Assembly: GCF_042683245.1 (NCBI RefSeq)
Contig: NZ_JBHUJB010000035.1
Location: forward strand, 1 to 64,000
From: Rubritalea tangerina
Lineage (GTDB): Bacteria > Verrucomicrobiota > Verrucomicrobiia > Verrucomicrobiales > Akkermansiaceae
Length of the DNA stretch: 64,000 bases
Direction: 5' to 3'
Part shown: one piece after another, positions 35,531 through 44,491 of the stretch
Numbering within the stretch: the stretch's first letter is position 1
Layout of the letters: every line of letters starts with the position of its first letter
Made by a program: the position numbers and the translations under genes
The notes under the pieces: generated by a model
What the model saw: the letters and a program-made list of their open reading frames with translations, nothing else
Databases searched by the model: none
Told to the model about the DNA's origin: nothing

Positions 35531-36613
35531 CTAAAAAGTCACACTCACAAACAATGTTCCATACGAACCATTCTCAGTCTGAGTCCTGAATGTGTCTGAC
35601 CTCAAAGTATGTACATAACCGAAATCTAACTTTCTATATCGAAACCCTACACCAGCAAACCCTTCAACTACCCATGTCTCCTTCTGCACTCCTGTGTCAT
35701 AGGACCGAAATACAGGGCCGTCGAGTGTGGCATCATGTGCCACCGCCGTCACCCTGCCGCCTGCTATCAGATAGCTTCCCCAAGTTCCACTCTGCCACTT
35801 ACCACTATCCCAAACCACCTGTTGCGCATTCTGACTTGCTCGAGTTTCGATTAGTGCATCAGTGATACCCCAGCCATAACGTGTCATCATCCCAACAGAA
35901 GCGTTGGCTTTGAATGTCCCCAAAGCCACCCGCACATCAAAATGACTGTCGATCACAGACTGATTCTCAAATGCTCGCGTCAACCCATTCAACCTCCTGC
36001 GGTGAGTGAAATACAGATTCCCAGTCACTTCATCAGGAATCTGCGTATCCCATCCCTGAAACTGGTAAATCCCTTGGATATTGTGCATCCATTGCTGCAC
36101 CTCGCGTGCGCGCGCACTCGGCCCAATCACCCCTAATTCTAACTCTACCGAATTAAAAACAGACGGACTTTTAGCGTGCAATGCATAGCCCCCGCCTAAC
36201 CAACCAGCGTATGGACGTTCACCTGGTTTCGGCACAGGCGCATATTCGTCTTCGGGTGTGTATATATATTGGCTGAGAGCCAATCCACGTTGATAGACAA
36301 TCTTGCTACCGCCATCAAACCCAACCATACTTTGCCACCAACTATTCTCCCCCTCTACTCCAACTACATGCGCCAGAACACGATCAAAGCCATTCAGATC
36401 TCGATAAAATCGAGTGCCTGAAACCCAAGAGAATCTCAGGCCATTCGTATAGTTACTGTCCTGTCCAGCAACGACATCATTGTCCCAAAAAACTCCAAAA
36501 TTTCCACTCCCCCGCTCCCCATCATCTGCTTGTATGCCAGCACCCGCCTCCCCAGCTTGCAGCATCCCTGATGCCACAGCTACTGAGACCAATGCCGAAC
36601 ACAACCTATGCAT
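35531..36613 (-). CDS. LpxR-like outer-membrane lipid A deacylase family protein
   Basis: A 360-residue exported protein with signal MHRLCSALVSVAVASGMLQAGEA. It carries the DUF2219/LpxR motif set: GVFWDNDVVAGQDSNYTNGLRFSWVSG near the start, PYAGWLGGGYALHA, ELGVIGPSARAREVQQWMHNI and a C-terminal strand ending in F (YGTLFVSVTF), as in outer-membrane barrels. LpxR removes the 3'-acyloxyacyl chain from lipid A with Ca2+; the catalytic role here is inferred. Its ATG overlaps the stop of the upstream small gene (ATGCATAG), which implies coupled translation. Confidence 0.82.
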   Translation of the reverse strand: MHRLCSALVSVAVASGMLQAGEAGAGIQADDGERGSGNFGVFWDNDVVAGQDSNYTNGLRFSWVSGTRFYRDLNGFDRVLAHVVGVEGENSWWQSMVGFDGGSKIVYQRGLALSQYIYTPEDEYAPVPKPGERPYAGWLGGGYALHAKSPSVFNSVELELGVIGPSARAREVQQWMHNIQGIYQFQGWDTQIPDEVTGNLYFTHRRRLNGLTRAFENQSVIDSHFDVRVALGTFKANASVGMMTRYGWGITDALIETRASQNAQQVVWDSGKWQSGTWGSYLIAGGRVTAVAHDATLDGPVFRSYDTGVQKETWVVEGFAGVGFRYRKLDFGYVHTLRSDTFRTQTENGSYGTLFVSVTF

Positions 36614-36881
36614 CCGGAGTCTCTCGGCCTAGACGTTTGTCAATATCTGCAATGTACTTCCATGGACAACGCTTTCGCTGATACTTGCGGAAAAGTACTT
36701 CCCTCAGCTTCTCCCAAAGCTCATCACTTGCCTCATCAATATCTTCCCATTCTGGGCGCTCCCGCCGTGACCCCTTCATTGCGGTAGCAAATCGCCACTC
36801 GCGCGCAAATAGTACCGCCTTATACACACGCACACCTTCGTCGGTATCCTCTCTCCATTCGTGTCTTTCCTTACTTGGCAT
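36606..36881 (-). CDS. Small conserved basic/acidic protein of unknown function
   Basis: About 91 residues from the ATG at 36881. A GTG at 36926, overlapping the stop of the transporter gene (GTGATTGA), would add 15 residues and cannot be excluded. The protein is rich in W, R and E (KAVLFAREWRFATAMKGS, LREVLFRKYQRKRCPWKYIADID) with no signal peptide. I have no family name. It lies between a DMT transporter and the LpxR-like gene, overlapping the latter by 8 bp. Confidence 0.6.
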   Translation of the reverse strand: MPSKERHEWREDTDEGVRVYKAVLFAREWRFATAMKGSRRERPEWEDIDEASDELWEKLREVLFRKYQRKRCPWKYIADIDKRLGRETPDA

Positions 36882-36918
36882 GCCCGAAGATTCCCAAAGA
36901 TATGCCAGAAAAGCAACC

Positions 36919-37827
36919 TCAATCACGCCTACTCAAAGTCGCATACAACATCGAACCAATCACCAACACACCTCCAATAATTAAGCCCCATCCCGCTGAT
37001 TCACCCGGTAAAAAAAGTAACGACTGCACGACCCCACAAACCGGAATGATAAATCGACAACTCGCCAATAAGGGTACCGGATATTGGATAGAAAGCGCAT
37101 TCCATATCGCAAACCCCACAGCGGATACAAAAGCCAACCACAGCGTCATACCAAGCACGTAAGTGTCAAACAATATGCCCAGCCTCCCCCATGAAGGAGC
37201 TGCTAACAACACTAAGGCCACGCCTCCAAAAAAGAGAGAAAAACCCGTCGCAGCCCTCGAACCCATCGTCTCCTTAATCTTGGTATAAGTCACCACACCC
37301 AATGATCCAAAAAATGTTGAGGCCATGATGCATAATGCTCCCAACACTGGGTTCCCAGCTCCAGCTCCAGGCGCATAAACCGCCATCCCGACTCCCACAG
37401 CCCCCACACACAACAACAACCATTGCCGAACCTGTGGCCACGCAGTCCCCAACATCAGAGGAGCTAACAGCATCCACCAAAAACTCCCCGTTGCTGCCAT
37501 CAATGCCCCCAAACTCCCGCTCGAAAGCGAAAGCCCTAAATAGAAAAATAAATACTGAAAAAATGTCTGCCCCAATGACAAGGTCACCAAATGCCGCTTC
37601 TCCGTCTTGCGCCATTCTTCCAGTGGCTTCTTTGCCACCAGCAATAGCCCCAAGCCTCCAAGCGTAAAACGTACCCCCGCAAACAACCAACGATCCCAGA
37701 TCTCTACCTCCACCCCAACCTGCCCCCAGTGCTGGTACACTAATTTAATACACGGAAAAGCACTGCCCCATAACAAAGCACACACAAGTACTGGGAGAAA
37801 AACATAATAGGGTGAGCGCTGCATCAC
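36919..37827 (-). CDS. EamA/DMT-superfamily transporter
   Basis: A 302-residue inner-membrane protein with about ten hydrophobic helices arranged as two EamA repeats. The first starts YYVFLPVLVCALLWGSAFPCIKLVY and the second near GNPVLGALCIMASTFFGSLGVVTYTKI; each half ends in a small-residue-rich helix, as in drug/metabolite exporters. The C-terminus (YATLSRRD) is cytoplasmic. The substrate is unknown. It is the first gene of a short - strand set with the small basic protein and the LpxR-like protein. Confidence 0.8.
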   Translation of the reverse strand: MMQRSPYYVFLPVLVCALLWGSAFPCIKLVYQHWGQVGVEVEIWDRWLFAGVRFTLGGLGLLLVAKKPLEEWRKTEKRHLVTLSLGQTFFQYLFFYLGLSLSSGSLGALMAATGSFWWMLLAPLMLGTAWPQVRQWLLLCVGAVGVGMAVYAPGAGAGNPVLGALCIMASTFFGSLGVVTYTKIKETMGSRAATGFSLFFGGVALVLLAAPSWGRLGILFDTYVLGMTLWLAFVSAVGFAIWNALSIQYPVPLLASCRFIIPVCGVVQSLLFLPGESAGWGLIIGGVLVIGSMLYATLSRRD

Positions 37828-37988
37828 TTCGCAGCCTCACCCTAGATCAATGAGCAAACAAGCCCGAATACTCAGCTCTACCCAATGAAGTCCTCCCTTC
37901 TAAAAGTCTCGCCCAGTAGCTACAACTTTATCTCACTCCCCTAACAGCCTTCACTAGAAGAGCCTCCACTCCAACTCCACCCAAAGAA

Positions 37989-38372
37989 TTACTTCTCTAC
38001 GGGTAATCCCTCTTTCTCCCAGCTCAACATACCCTTGTTCATGTGGTAAATCTTCTCAAAGCCCAGTTTTTTGAATACCGCCATCGCCTTGCCACTGCGC
38101 CCACCACTTCGGCAATGTACCAAATACGGCTTCTTCTTATCTAACTTGGCCAACTGCGCCTCAAAGCCCTTATCTTTCACATCAATCACCACTGCGTTCT
38201 TTAAATGCCCAGAACCATGCTCCCCCTTTGTCCTGACATCAATCACTTGCGGTGGGTTCTTTGACTTCAATAACGCAGCAGCTTGCTTCGCCGAAACATC
38301 CACAATCTCTGTCGCCATCCCCATTGCTACACCCATAAACATCAATGCTAAAATACGAATAACCATTTTCAT
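37989..38372 (-). CDS. Exported single-domain rhodanese-like protein
   Basis: About 127 residues from the ATG at 38372 (an ATG four codons upstream is also in frame). Signal peptide MKMVIRILALMFMGVAMGMA is followed by one rhodanese domain: QVIDVRTKGEHGSGHLKNAVVIDV, and the active loop HCRSGGRSGKA with Cys as sulfur carrier. Rhodaneses move sulfane sulfur; the periplasmic partner is unknown. The final KIYHMNKGMLSWEKEGLPVEK is standard for the family. Confidence 0.87.
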   Translation of the reverse strand: MKMVIRILALMFMGVAMGMATEIVDVSAKQAAALLKSKNPPQVIDVRTKGEHGSGHLKNAVVIDVKDKGFEAQLAKLDKKKPYLVHCRSGGRSGKAMAVFKKLGFEKIYHMNKGMLSWEKEGLPVEK

Positions 38373-38524
38373 AACACCCACCACTCTACCCGAATTCCTC
38401 CCTCCCGTCTACCACTCTGAAAACCAAACTCCACCACCACACTCAGTGCCTCTCTTGATACCTCCCCCCACCACTCCAACATTGCCGGATTGCTTTTCCC
38501 CTCATCCCAAGCTTAGCTATCCCT

Positions 38525-39127
38525 ATGAATATTGAAGTTGCTGAAAAACCACTCGCCTGGGGCACCCTCGACCTCTCACTCTTCGGAGTCGATAAAGACT
38601 GGTTCGGAAAACCCGTCCAGCCCCCCGTCGCCTTCGGATTCGCCGCCGACCTCAATTACCTCTGGTTCGTCGCAGCTCACCAAAAATCCCCAGTCATCCA
38701 CCCAGAAGCCCGTCCAGGTGACTTCAAGGCTGAACTCTGGAAATACGATGTTGCTGAGTTCTTCTTGTTAGACCCCTCCAGCGGTCGCTATCTCGAATTC
38801 AACCTCGCCCCTAATGGCGCATGGTGGTCAGCAGAATTTACCGCACCCAGAATCCGCGCAGAAATTGCCGACGAACCATTCCCCGGTGTCGCCACATACG
38901 CTGATATGGCTGCCGACGGCTCTTGGCTCACAGCAGCAGCCCTCCCACTCGAACATTTGCGTAAACGACTCAACTTCAGCCCTGAGTCTAAGCTCAATGC
39001 GACCTTCATCCTCAATTCCCCTGATCAACAATTTTTGACTGCTGCAAACCTAGGGACGGGGGAACCCAATTTCCACCAACCAGACAAATTTCCGAAAGTT
39101 AACTTCTTCCACAACAAACCTCAGTAA
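38525..39127 (+). CDS. Carbohydrate-binding family 9-like protein
   Basis: A 200-residue protein without a signal peptide. The segment ELWKYDVAEFFLLDPSSGRYLEFNLAPNGAWWSAEF is the core strand pair of CBM9/DOMON-like sandwiches, followed by SWLTAAALPLEHLRKRL. No catalytic domain is attached. CBM9 modules bind sugar ends; here a sugar or cofactor ligand is only inferred. It is convergent with the large operon on the - strand, with 21 bp between the stops. Confidence 0.65.
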   Translation: MNIEVAEKPLAWGTLDLSLFGVDKDWFGKPVQPPVAFGFAADLNYLWFVAAHQKSPVIHPEARPGDFKAELWKYDVAEFFLLDPSSGRYLEFNLAPNGAWWSAEFTAPRIRAEIADEPFPGVATYADMAADGSWLTAAALPLEHLRKRLNFSPESKLNATFILNSPDQQFLTAANLGTGEPNFHQPDKFPKVNFFHNKPQ

Positions 39128-39148
39128 CTTTCCTCCCCCAAATCCCTG

Positions 39149-41860
39149 TCACTTCTTTGCTCGTGAGTAGCGCGCCCTCCGCTGCCCCGCATCCGCCTGT
39201 GCACGAGGAACCCCCTCTTCCTGAACCGGCTCACTGGTTTCAGGCTCTGCCACTGCCTCAGAAGCCACATACACTTCCCTTCTACGCTTCCTCTCACCAC
39301 TCTTGAAAGAGAAACTAAACTTCCGCCAAGGTACAGCATGGAAACTCCAGCCCACTCTGGTCACTAAAGCATCCAAAACCATGAGTACTAATGCCAATAC
39401 CGCCAGCGGAATACGTAAATCCGCCTGCTTCTCTAACTGAGGACGCAACCAGGCATCTGATAGATCAATCACCTCACGACCATCAGTCTGTGCCGAAACC
39501 TCCCGCAACTCGTGCACCCTCTCAGGGTCAAAGGCCCATTCCGCACTCGTTCCTACAGCTAAGGGACCAAATGGAATAGCTTGGTCGCCAACCCGTATCG
39601 CCCCCCGCACCACGCTCCCTTCCTCCAAATCATAACTCATCGAAAAATGCCCAGGCGCGATCCTCTTCCACGCTAGCGCACTCACACCCGCTGTATCGCC
39701 AAGTTCTTCAAACAAACGCACCTCGGGTGCCCGCAATCCAAATGATTCAGCCCAAATCTCTGGATCGTACATCAAATCAACACTCAGTCGTGTCCCGACA
39801 ATCCGGTGCCGCACCCCGATCCCCGGTGGCAACTCACTCCCCATCAACCACCGACTTATTGTCTGAACAAAATCTCCATATTGCTCCCACGCCCTAACTT
39901 CCTCAGAAAATTCTCCACCTAAGGGAAAAGAAACCGCAGCAGTCCTGCCAATCCCTCTCCGTGCGTGCGCAATCAACGGCGCCTTGTACTCATCACGCGA
40001 AATTAACGAAACCGTAGCATCCTCTCGCGCATACGATAAATTATACCCACCCACCTTCGCTAACCATCCCATCGGCTTGGGTGATACATCTGACCAATGC
40101 CCCGTCGCCTGCGCCCCAGTCACTTCCTCCACAAAAGCTGAACGCGCCAAAGTCACCGTCTCCTGCGCAAATAACTTCGGTATATCCATCGGCTTGTTAG
40201 TGAAAAACACCCTCCCTTTCCCCCTCTTGGCGATGTCCTCCAAAAACTTAGCATCCGTGTCCGAACGCGAACCCAATCCAATCACTGAGATAGTCGCCCC
40301 CTTCTGGTTCATTTGCTCAATGAGCTTCTTATAACCACCTGGCTCTTCCGCATCAGCCGCATCAGCAAAAAGAATCATATGCTTCGTCGCTATCGGGACC
40401 TTCTTTAACTCAGACCATGCATCCTTCAGCCCAGTATAAACGTAAATACCTCCCCCTTGAGATTTGATCCTCCTCACCCTCTTTATCATCTTGTCCTTGT
40501 TCCCCAATATCCCCTGCTGCTTCACAACGGTATGCGTCCCTGAGTCGACAGCATAAACAGCCACACTATCTTGTGCCCCTAACAACTTAATGGCATTCTC
40601 AGTCCCGCTATTAGCGAGATCCATCTTCGTCCCCTTACCTGCCGGCGCACCCATCGACCCCGAACGGTCAAGCACCACCGCCATAGCCACCGCTAACTTT
40701 CTCTGATCCTCTTTCAGCTCCATCGAGATGGGCAGCAAAGAATCAATCGATGACTGGAAGTACCCTCCCGATCCAAATGAATGCTTTCCTCCCACCATCA
40801 TAAACCCTCCCCCTTGCTCACGCACAAAGAAGTCTAACGCATCAAGAAAATCTGCAGGCACTTCATGCGCAGCTATGTTGTTAAAGACCACAGCCCTCGC
40901 CCCTGAGAGCTGGCCCACCTTCAAATCAAGCGGTGTAAACACCTGCTTAACCTCCAAGCCTTGCTCCCTCAATGCCTTTGCAACGGGATCCCCCGTATAC
41001 TTCGATGCCAACAAGACTCTAGGACCTCCCGCTACTTCCACCCACTTCACAGCTTTGTTGTTTCCTCTGTGAGTATCCGTCTCAGGCACAATCTCAGCAG
41101 CAAATTCATACGCACCAGACTGCTGCAAACGCGTACTAAACTCAGCCTTTCCTACACCATTGAGCACCCTCACTTGAGCTCCAGGTTTACTGATCATCTT
41201 CCCATTTTGATAAATTCTCAATGGTACCAATCCGTCTTCAAAGCCTCTTACCGTCACCCCCATCACAAAGGGTTCACGCACCTGAACCCGTTCGGGTAAC
41301 TCAATGCGCGCCACCCTAAAGTCGTCCGTCATATCCTCACGCACCAACCTATAATCTAACGGAATTCCCTGAGCGTTCATCTTACGCACCACATCCCCCA
41401 ACGGCTCAGTGCTATAACCATCCGTGAATAAGAGTACCCTCGAGGGCCTCTCCTCGCTAGCCAATGCTGCCACGTGCTCTAACGCCAATCTCGTGCGTGT
41501 TAACTTCTTGCTCCCCCGGTACACCTCAGTCTCAGAACCTGCCTCCTTGACCAAGGCGTCTCCCGCATAATGCATCACCTGAAGTCGAGACCCGTTGTTC
41601 GGTTTGGAGCTATCAAGCAAATCTGTCCACTCCTCACTATGAGCCGTCACCAATTCCTCGGTAGATTCAGAAACATCAAACAACACCCATAAATCTAAAG
41701 CATCCTCATACTTGTCCACGGATGGACGCATGAATAACAAAGTCAAAACTGCAAGCACACACACCCGCAACGGCCGAAATATATCCAACCGCTTCACCAC
41801 ATACCCCATCAGCATGAGCGCGGGAAATAATAATATCCATTCTGGGTGCTGAAATTCCAT
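39149..41860 (-). CDS. Large membrane protein with two VWA domains and a glutamine-amidotransferase-like domain
   Basis: A 903-residue inner-membrane protein, last gene of the MoxR operon. Membrane helices lie near the N-terminus (WILLFPALMLMGYVV, VCVLAVLTLLFM). A degenerate first VWA domain starts at about residue 57 (VLFDVSESTE). A class I amidotransferase-like domain covers about 280-380 (GPRVLLASKYTGDPVAKAL, GGGFMMVGGKHSFGSGGY) and lacks an obvious catalytic cysteine. A second VWA domain covers about 390-560 with an intact metal site (VLDRSGSMG). A helix near 835 and a basic tail close the protein. The family is widespread in Planctomycetes/Verrucomicrobia and of unknown function. It starts 3 bp after the previous stop. 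Confidence 0.82.
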   Translation of the reverse strand: MEFQHPEWILLFPALMLMGYVVKRLDIFRPLRVCVLAVLTLLFMRPSVDKYEDALDLWVLFDVSESTEELVTAHSEEWTDLLDSSKPNNGSRLQVMHYAGDALVKEAGSETEVYRGSKKLTRTRLALEHVAALASEERPSRVLLFTDGYSTEPLGDVVRKMNAQGIPLDYRLVREDMTDDFRVARIELPERVQVREPFVMGVTVRGFEDGLVPLRIYQNGKMISKPGAQVRVLNGVGKAEFSTRLQQSGAYEFAAEIVPETDTHRGNNKAVKWVEVAGGPRVLLASKYTGDPVAKALREQGLEVKQVFTPLDLKVGQLSGARAVVFNNIAAHEVPADFLDALDFFVREQGGGFMMVGGKHSFGSGGYFQSSIDSLLPISMELKEDQRKLAVAMAVVLDRSGSMGAPAGKGTKMDLANSGTENAIKLLGAQDSVAVYAVDSGTHTVVKQQGILGNKDKMIKRVRRIKSQGGGIYVYTGLKDAWSELKKVPIATKHMILFADAADAEEPGGYKKLIEQMNQKGATISVIGLGSRSDTDAKFLEDIAKRGKGRVFFTNKPMDIPKLFAQETVTLARSAFVEEVTGAQATGHWSDVSPKPMGWLAKVGGYNLSYAREDATVSLISRDEYKAPLIAHARRGIGRTAAVSFPLGGEFSEEVRAWEQYGDFVQTISRWLMGSELPPGIGVRHRIVGTRLSVDLMYDPEIWAESFGLRAPEVRLFEELGDTAGVSALAWKRIAPGHFSMSYDLEEGSVVRGAIRVGDQAIPFGPLAVGTSAEWAFDPERVHELREVSAQTDGREVIDLSDAWLRPQLEKQADLRIPLAVLALVLMVLDALVTRVGWSFHAVPWRKFSFSFKSGERKRRREVYVASEAVAEPETSEPVQEEGVPRAQADAGQRRARYSRAKK

Positions 41861-41863
41861 TGA

Positions 41864-43603
41864 TCAACCAATCCGTTTATTTGTGAAAAACCACGATCCT
41901 AACAAAGCCACAACAATCATCAAAACAACATAGCGCCAAAGATGGTCTTCCTCAGTATGCCGATCGACAGCCTCCCCTAACTCAGGCGCCCAAATATCCT
42001 GCTCCACACAATCCGTAAAGTCAGCCTCTCGTGTATCCGCAAAGTGAGCCCCCCCATGCACCAGCTCAACTCCCCCTTGCTGAACCTTGAAAAATCCTGG
42101 TTTTCCTAGAGCTGTCACATGCGCCGGACGCACCTCTACTCCCTTCCCTACTGGGCTGCCATTTAAATCCACTTCCCTAAACTCCACCATTCCCGATCCT
42201 GCAAGAGGGTCAGTTGCAACTTCTAACATTTGCCCAGTCTCGACATTAAGCGACTCAAAACCCACCTTCGCACGCCTCAAGCGCTCAACAAACCTCCAAA
42301 GCAAAACCACAAAAGCTTCCTGTTTCTGAGCATTTGATTGCTCCCAATCAAAATTTACGACTAAAACCTCATGCTCTCCTCCCCTCAGATAAAGAAGGGC
42401 ACGATCCCCCTGCCATAATAAGACCGTATCATGCTCGGTATGCGGTACCCCTGCAGACTCTCTCACCAATAAAGACTGCCAGTTCAAACCATCCATCAGT
42501 GGATGCTTCTCAGCTACAATCTCACCTTTCTGGTACTTCCCACCAGAACCCTTCACAAACACTATCGCATCACCTTCCACCTCACTAGATGGACGTACCA
42601 GTGAAACATCCACCTCACTCGCATCCTGAGCTCGAATCACACCCTCAAAACTACGTACTAACTTCTCATCTAACCCCTCCAGCTCACCCGTACTTAACAC
42701 CTGTACCTCCTTGGGCTGAGGCCGAACCACCGGCATCACATCGTCCAAAACAAAAGCGTCTTCACTCAGCCACACCTTACACACATCTTGCCCCTCTGGG
42801 AATAAACCTTGCAAAGTAACCACACCTCGCGCCGGAAGCTCCACACTCCTCTTACTGCTGCGCTGCCCACCAGCTAACTCAACAAACCACTCCCGCACTT
42901 GCGGAACAGCTGCATAATTCTTCACGCTCACCCGCCAAACTAAGTCCCCATCGCGCCTCTCAAACTCCACCCCTGTCATGCCACAATTCGCAACTTCTTG
43001 CCCCACAGCAAATACGTGCGTCCCAAACTCCGGCTGAGTCACTTCTCTATCAGTTAAATAAACCACACTCCCCTTCTCTCCCACCATGCTACGAGCCATT
43101 TTCAAACTATCCCTCACTCCATGCGCACTGCCCCCTGCCTCCCACGCTCGAAACGCCTCTAAAAAGCTTTGCCTAGAATCTCCATGATAAATCCGTGCCT
43201 TAGAGGGATCAGAATCTAATAAAAAAAATTCCACAGCACTGGCATTCCCTCGCAGCTTCTCTAACTCAGAATCAATCTTAGCTATCGCCTCGCCCTTGAA
43301 TACCGCCATCGACGCCGAACTATCCACCACCACCGCCAACTTCTGCACAGAAGCTTCCTTCAAATAACGTGGCCCACTCAAAAGCCACGTAAATAATAAC
43401 ACCATCAATAACTGTAACCACAGTGGCGGTGAATTGAGCAACCTCTCAAAATTGCGCCCCCTCGCACTCTCTCGCTGGGTTTGCTGAACTAAAAACAGCG
43501 TGCTCACTGGCAAGGCCTTCGCTCGCCGCTGAAAAAAGTGAATCACCAATATGATCGGTATCCCTAACAAGCCTAATAGACCATATGGATTAGAAAAAAT
43601 CAT
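41864..43603 (-). CDS. BatA-type VWA membrane protein
   Basis: A 579-residue protein with the BatA N-terminal domain (IFSNPYGLLGLLGIPIILVIHFFQRRAK, then LNSPPLWLQLLMVLLFTWLLSGPRYL) giving two membrane helices. A VWA domain follows from about residue 85, with metal-site motif VVDSSASM and VYLTDREV; this site looks slightly degenerate at the last position. The central part is beta-rich (REWFVELAGGQRSSKRS). A final helix (YVVLMIVVALLGSWFF) anchors the C-terminus. In Bat/Mox systems such proteins work with MoxR ATPases on periplasmic protein folding or stress; the client is unknown here. One base separates it from the DUF58 gene upstream. Confidence 0.82.
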   Translation of the reverse strand: MIFSNPYGLLGLLGIPIILVIHFFQRRAKALPVSTLFLVQQTQRESARGRNFERLLNSPPLWLQLLMVLLFTWLLSGPRYLKEASVQKLAVVVDSSASMAVFKGEAIAKIDSELEKLRGNASAVEFFLLDSDPSKARIYHGDSRQSFLEAFRAWEAGGSAHGVRDSLKMARSMVGEKGSVVYLTDREVTQPEFGTHVFAVGQEVANCGMTGVEFERRDGDLVWRVSVKNYAAVPQVREWFVELAGGQRSSKRSVELPARGVVTLQGLFPEGQDVCKVWLSEDAFVLDDVMPVVRPQPKEVQVLSTGELEGLDEKLVRSFEGVIRAQDASEVDVSLVRPSSEVEGDAIVFVKGSGGKYQKGEIVAEKHPLMDGLNWQSLLVRESAGVPHTEHDTVLLWQGDRALLYLRGGEHEVLVVNFDWEQSNAQKQEAFVVLLWRFVERLRRAKVGFESLNVETGQMLEVATDPLAGSGMVEFREVDLNGSPVGKGVEVRPAHVTALGKPGFFKVQQGGVELVHGGAHFADTREADFTDCVEQDIWAPELGEAVDRHTEEDHLWRYVVLMIVVALLGSWFFTNKRIG

Positions 43604-43604
43604 C

Positions 43605-44489
43605 TCACTTTAAGACCAAGCCTCCTCGCCCAACTGCCTCCTGACTCAATGCTTCAAAGAGCGCCCCATCTGAAGGGACTCTGGCAAAACAACTCTGGTA
43701 CCGCCTCGCGGCCTCCTGCCAAACATCAAAGTGCTTCGCATAGGCACTCTTGTACGCCATCACAGCCTGCACATCCATCGTGTGACTGTGCCGAGTCCCC
43801 TTCTCTACATCAACAAATTCATAATTCCCCGACCACTCAGGGGTCGATTCCCTGCGACTGTGCGGGCAGAGTAAAATCAAACTCCCGTGCCGAGCACTCA
43901 ATTGACGAAAAATAGGTGCAGGGTCCCCCTCAAATAAACAATCTGATACCCAAACACGTATCGCATTGCTCCTCAATGCCACACGCTCCACCATCGGCAC
44001 AGCCCCTTGAGATGCCTCAGATAACTCCCTAGCTATCGTATACCATTGCCCGTTGGAAAGACTCTCCATCTCAATCCCTCTCACTTCATTTCCTGAAACC
44101 AAATGTATCGATAAAGATGCCCCAGAACTCATCGCACTGAGACCAATAAATAAAAACACCTCCGCCACCCTCCGAGCCTTCTCGTCATCAAAGAACATCG
44201 ACTCAGTGACATCTAACATTAAATCCACAACTGGACGCACCTCCTCTCGGTACAACTTCATCGTATACTGCCCGGTCCGAGCATATGCCTGCCAGTTGAT
44301 ATGCCGAGGGTCATCTCCCGGTACATAACTCCGGTGGTCCTGAAAATCAATCGATGAACCAACCCCAGCGCCGGCAAACTCTCCCGCCTGCCCGCGCCAA
44401 ACCCGCGCATTGAGTGGAAGACCCAGCCTGCTGAGACATGCCTCGGCGCACACCCGCGCCTGTACTGCCTGTACTAATTCCACTCCCAT
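43605..44489 (-). CDS. DUF58 domain protein of the MoxR cluster
   Basis: A 294-residue protein with the unmistakable DUF58 core GSSIDFQDHRSYVPGDDPRHINWQAYARTGQYTMKLYREE at about residues 45-85, followed by a VWA-like fold (VVDLMLDVTESM). There is no membrane segment, unlike some DUF58 proteins. It is nearly always found beside moxR, as here, and probably links the ATPase with the VWA proteins. Its start follows the permease stop by 2 bp. Confidence 0.88.
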   Translation of the reverse strand: MGVELVQAVQARVCAEACLSRLGLPLNARVWRGQAGEFAGAGVGSSIDFQDHRSYVPGDDPRHINWQAYARTGQYTMKLYREEVRPVVDLMLDVTESMFFDDEKARRVAEVFLFIGLSAMSSGASLSIHLVSGNEVRGIEMESLSNGQWYTIARELSEASQGAVPMVERVALRSNAIRVWVSDCLFEGDPAPIFRQLSARHGSLILLCPHSRRESTPEWSGNYEFVDVEKGTRHSHTMDVQAVMAYKSAYAKHFDVWQEAARRYQSCFARVPSDGALFEALSQEAVGRGGLVLK

Positions 44490-44491
44490 CC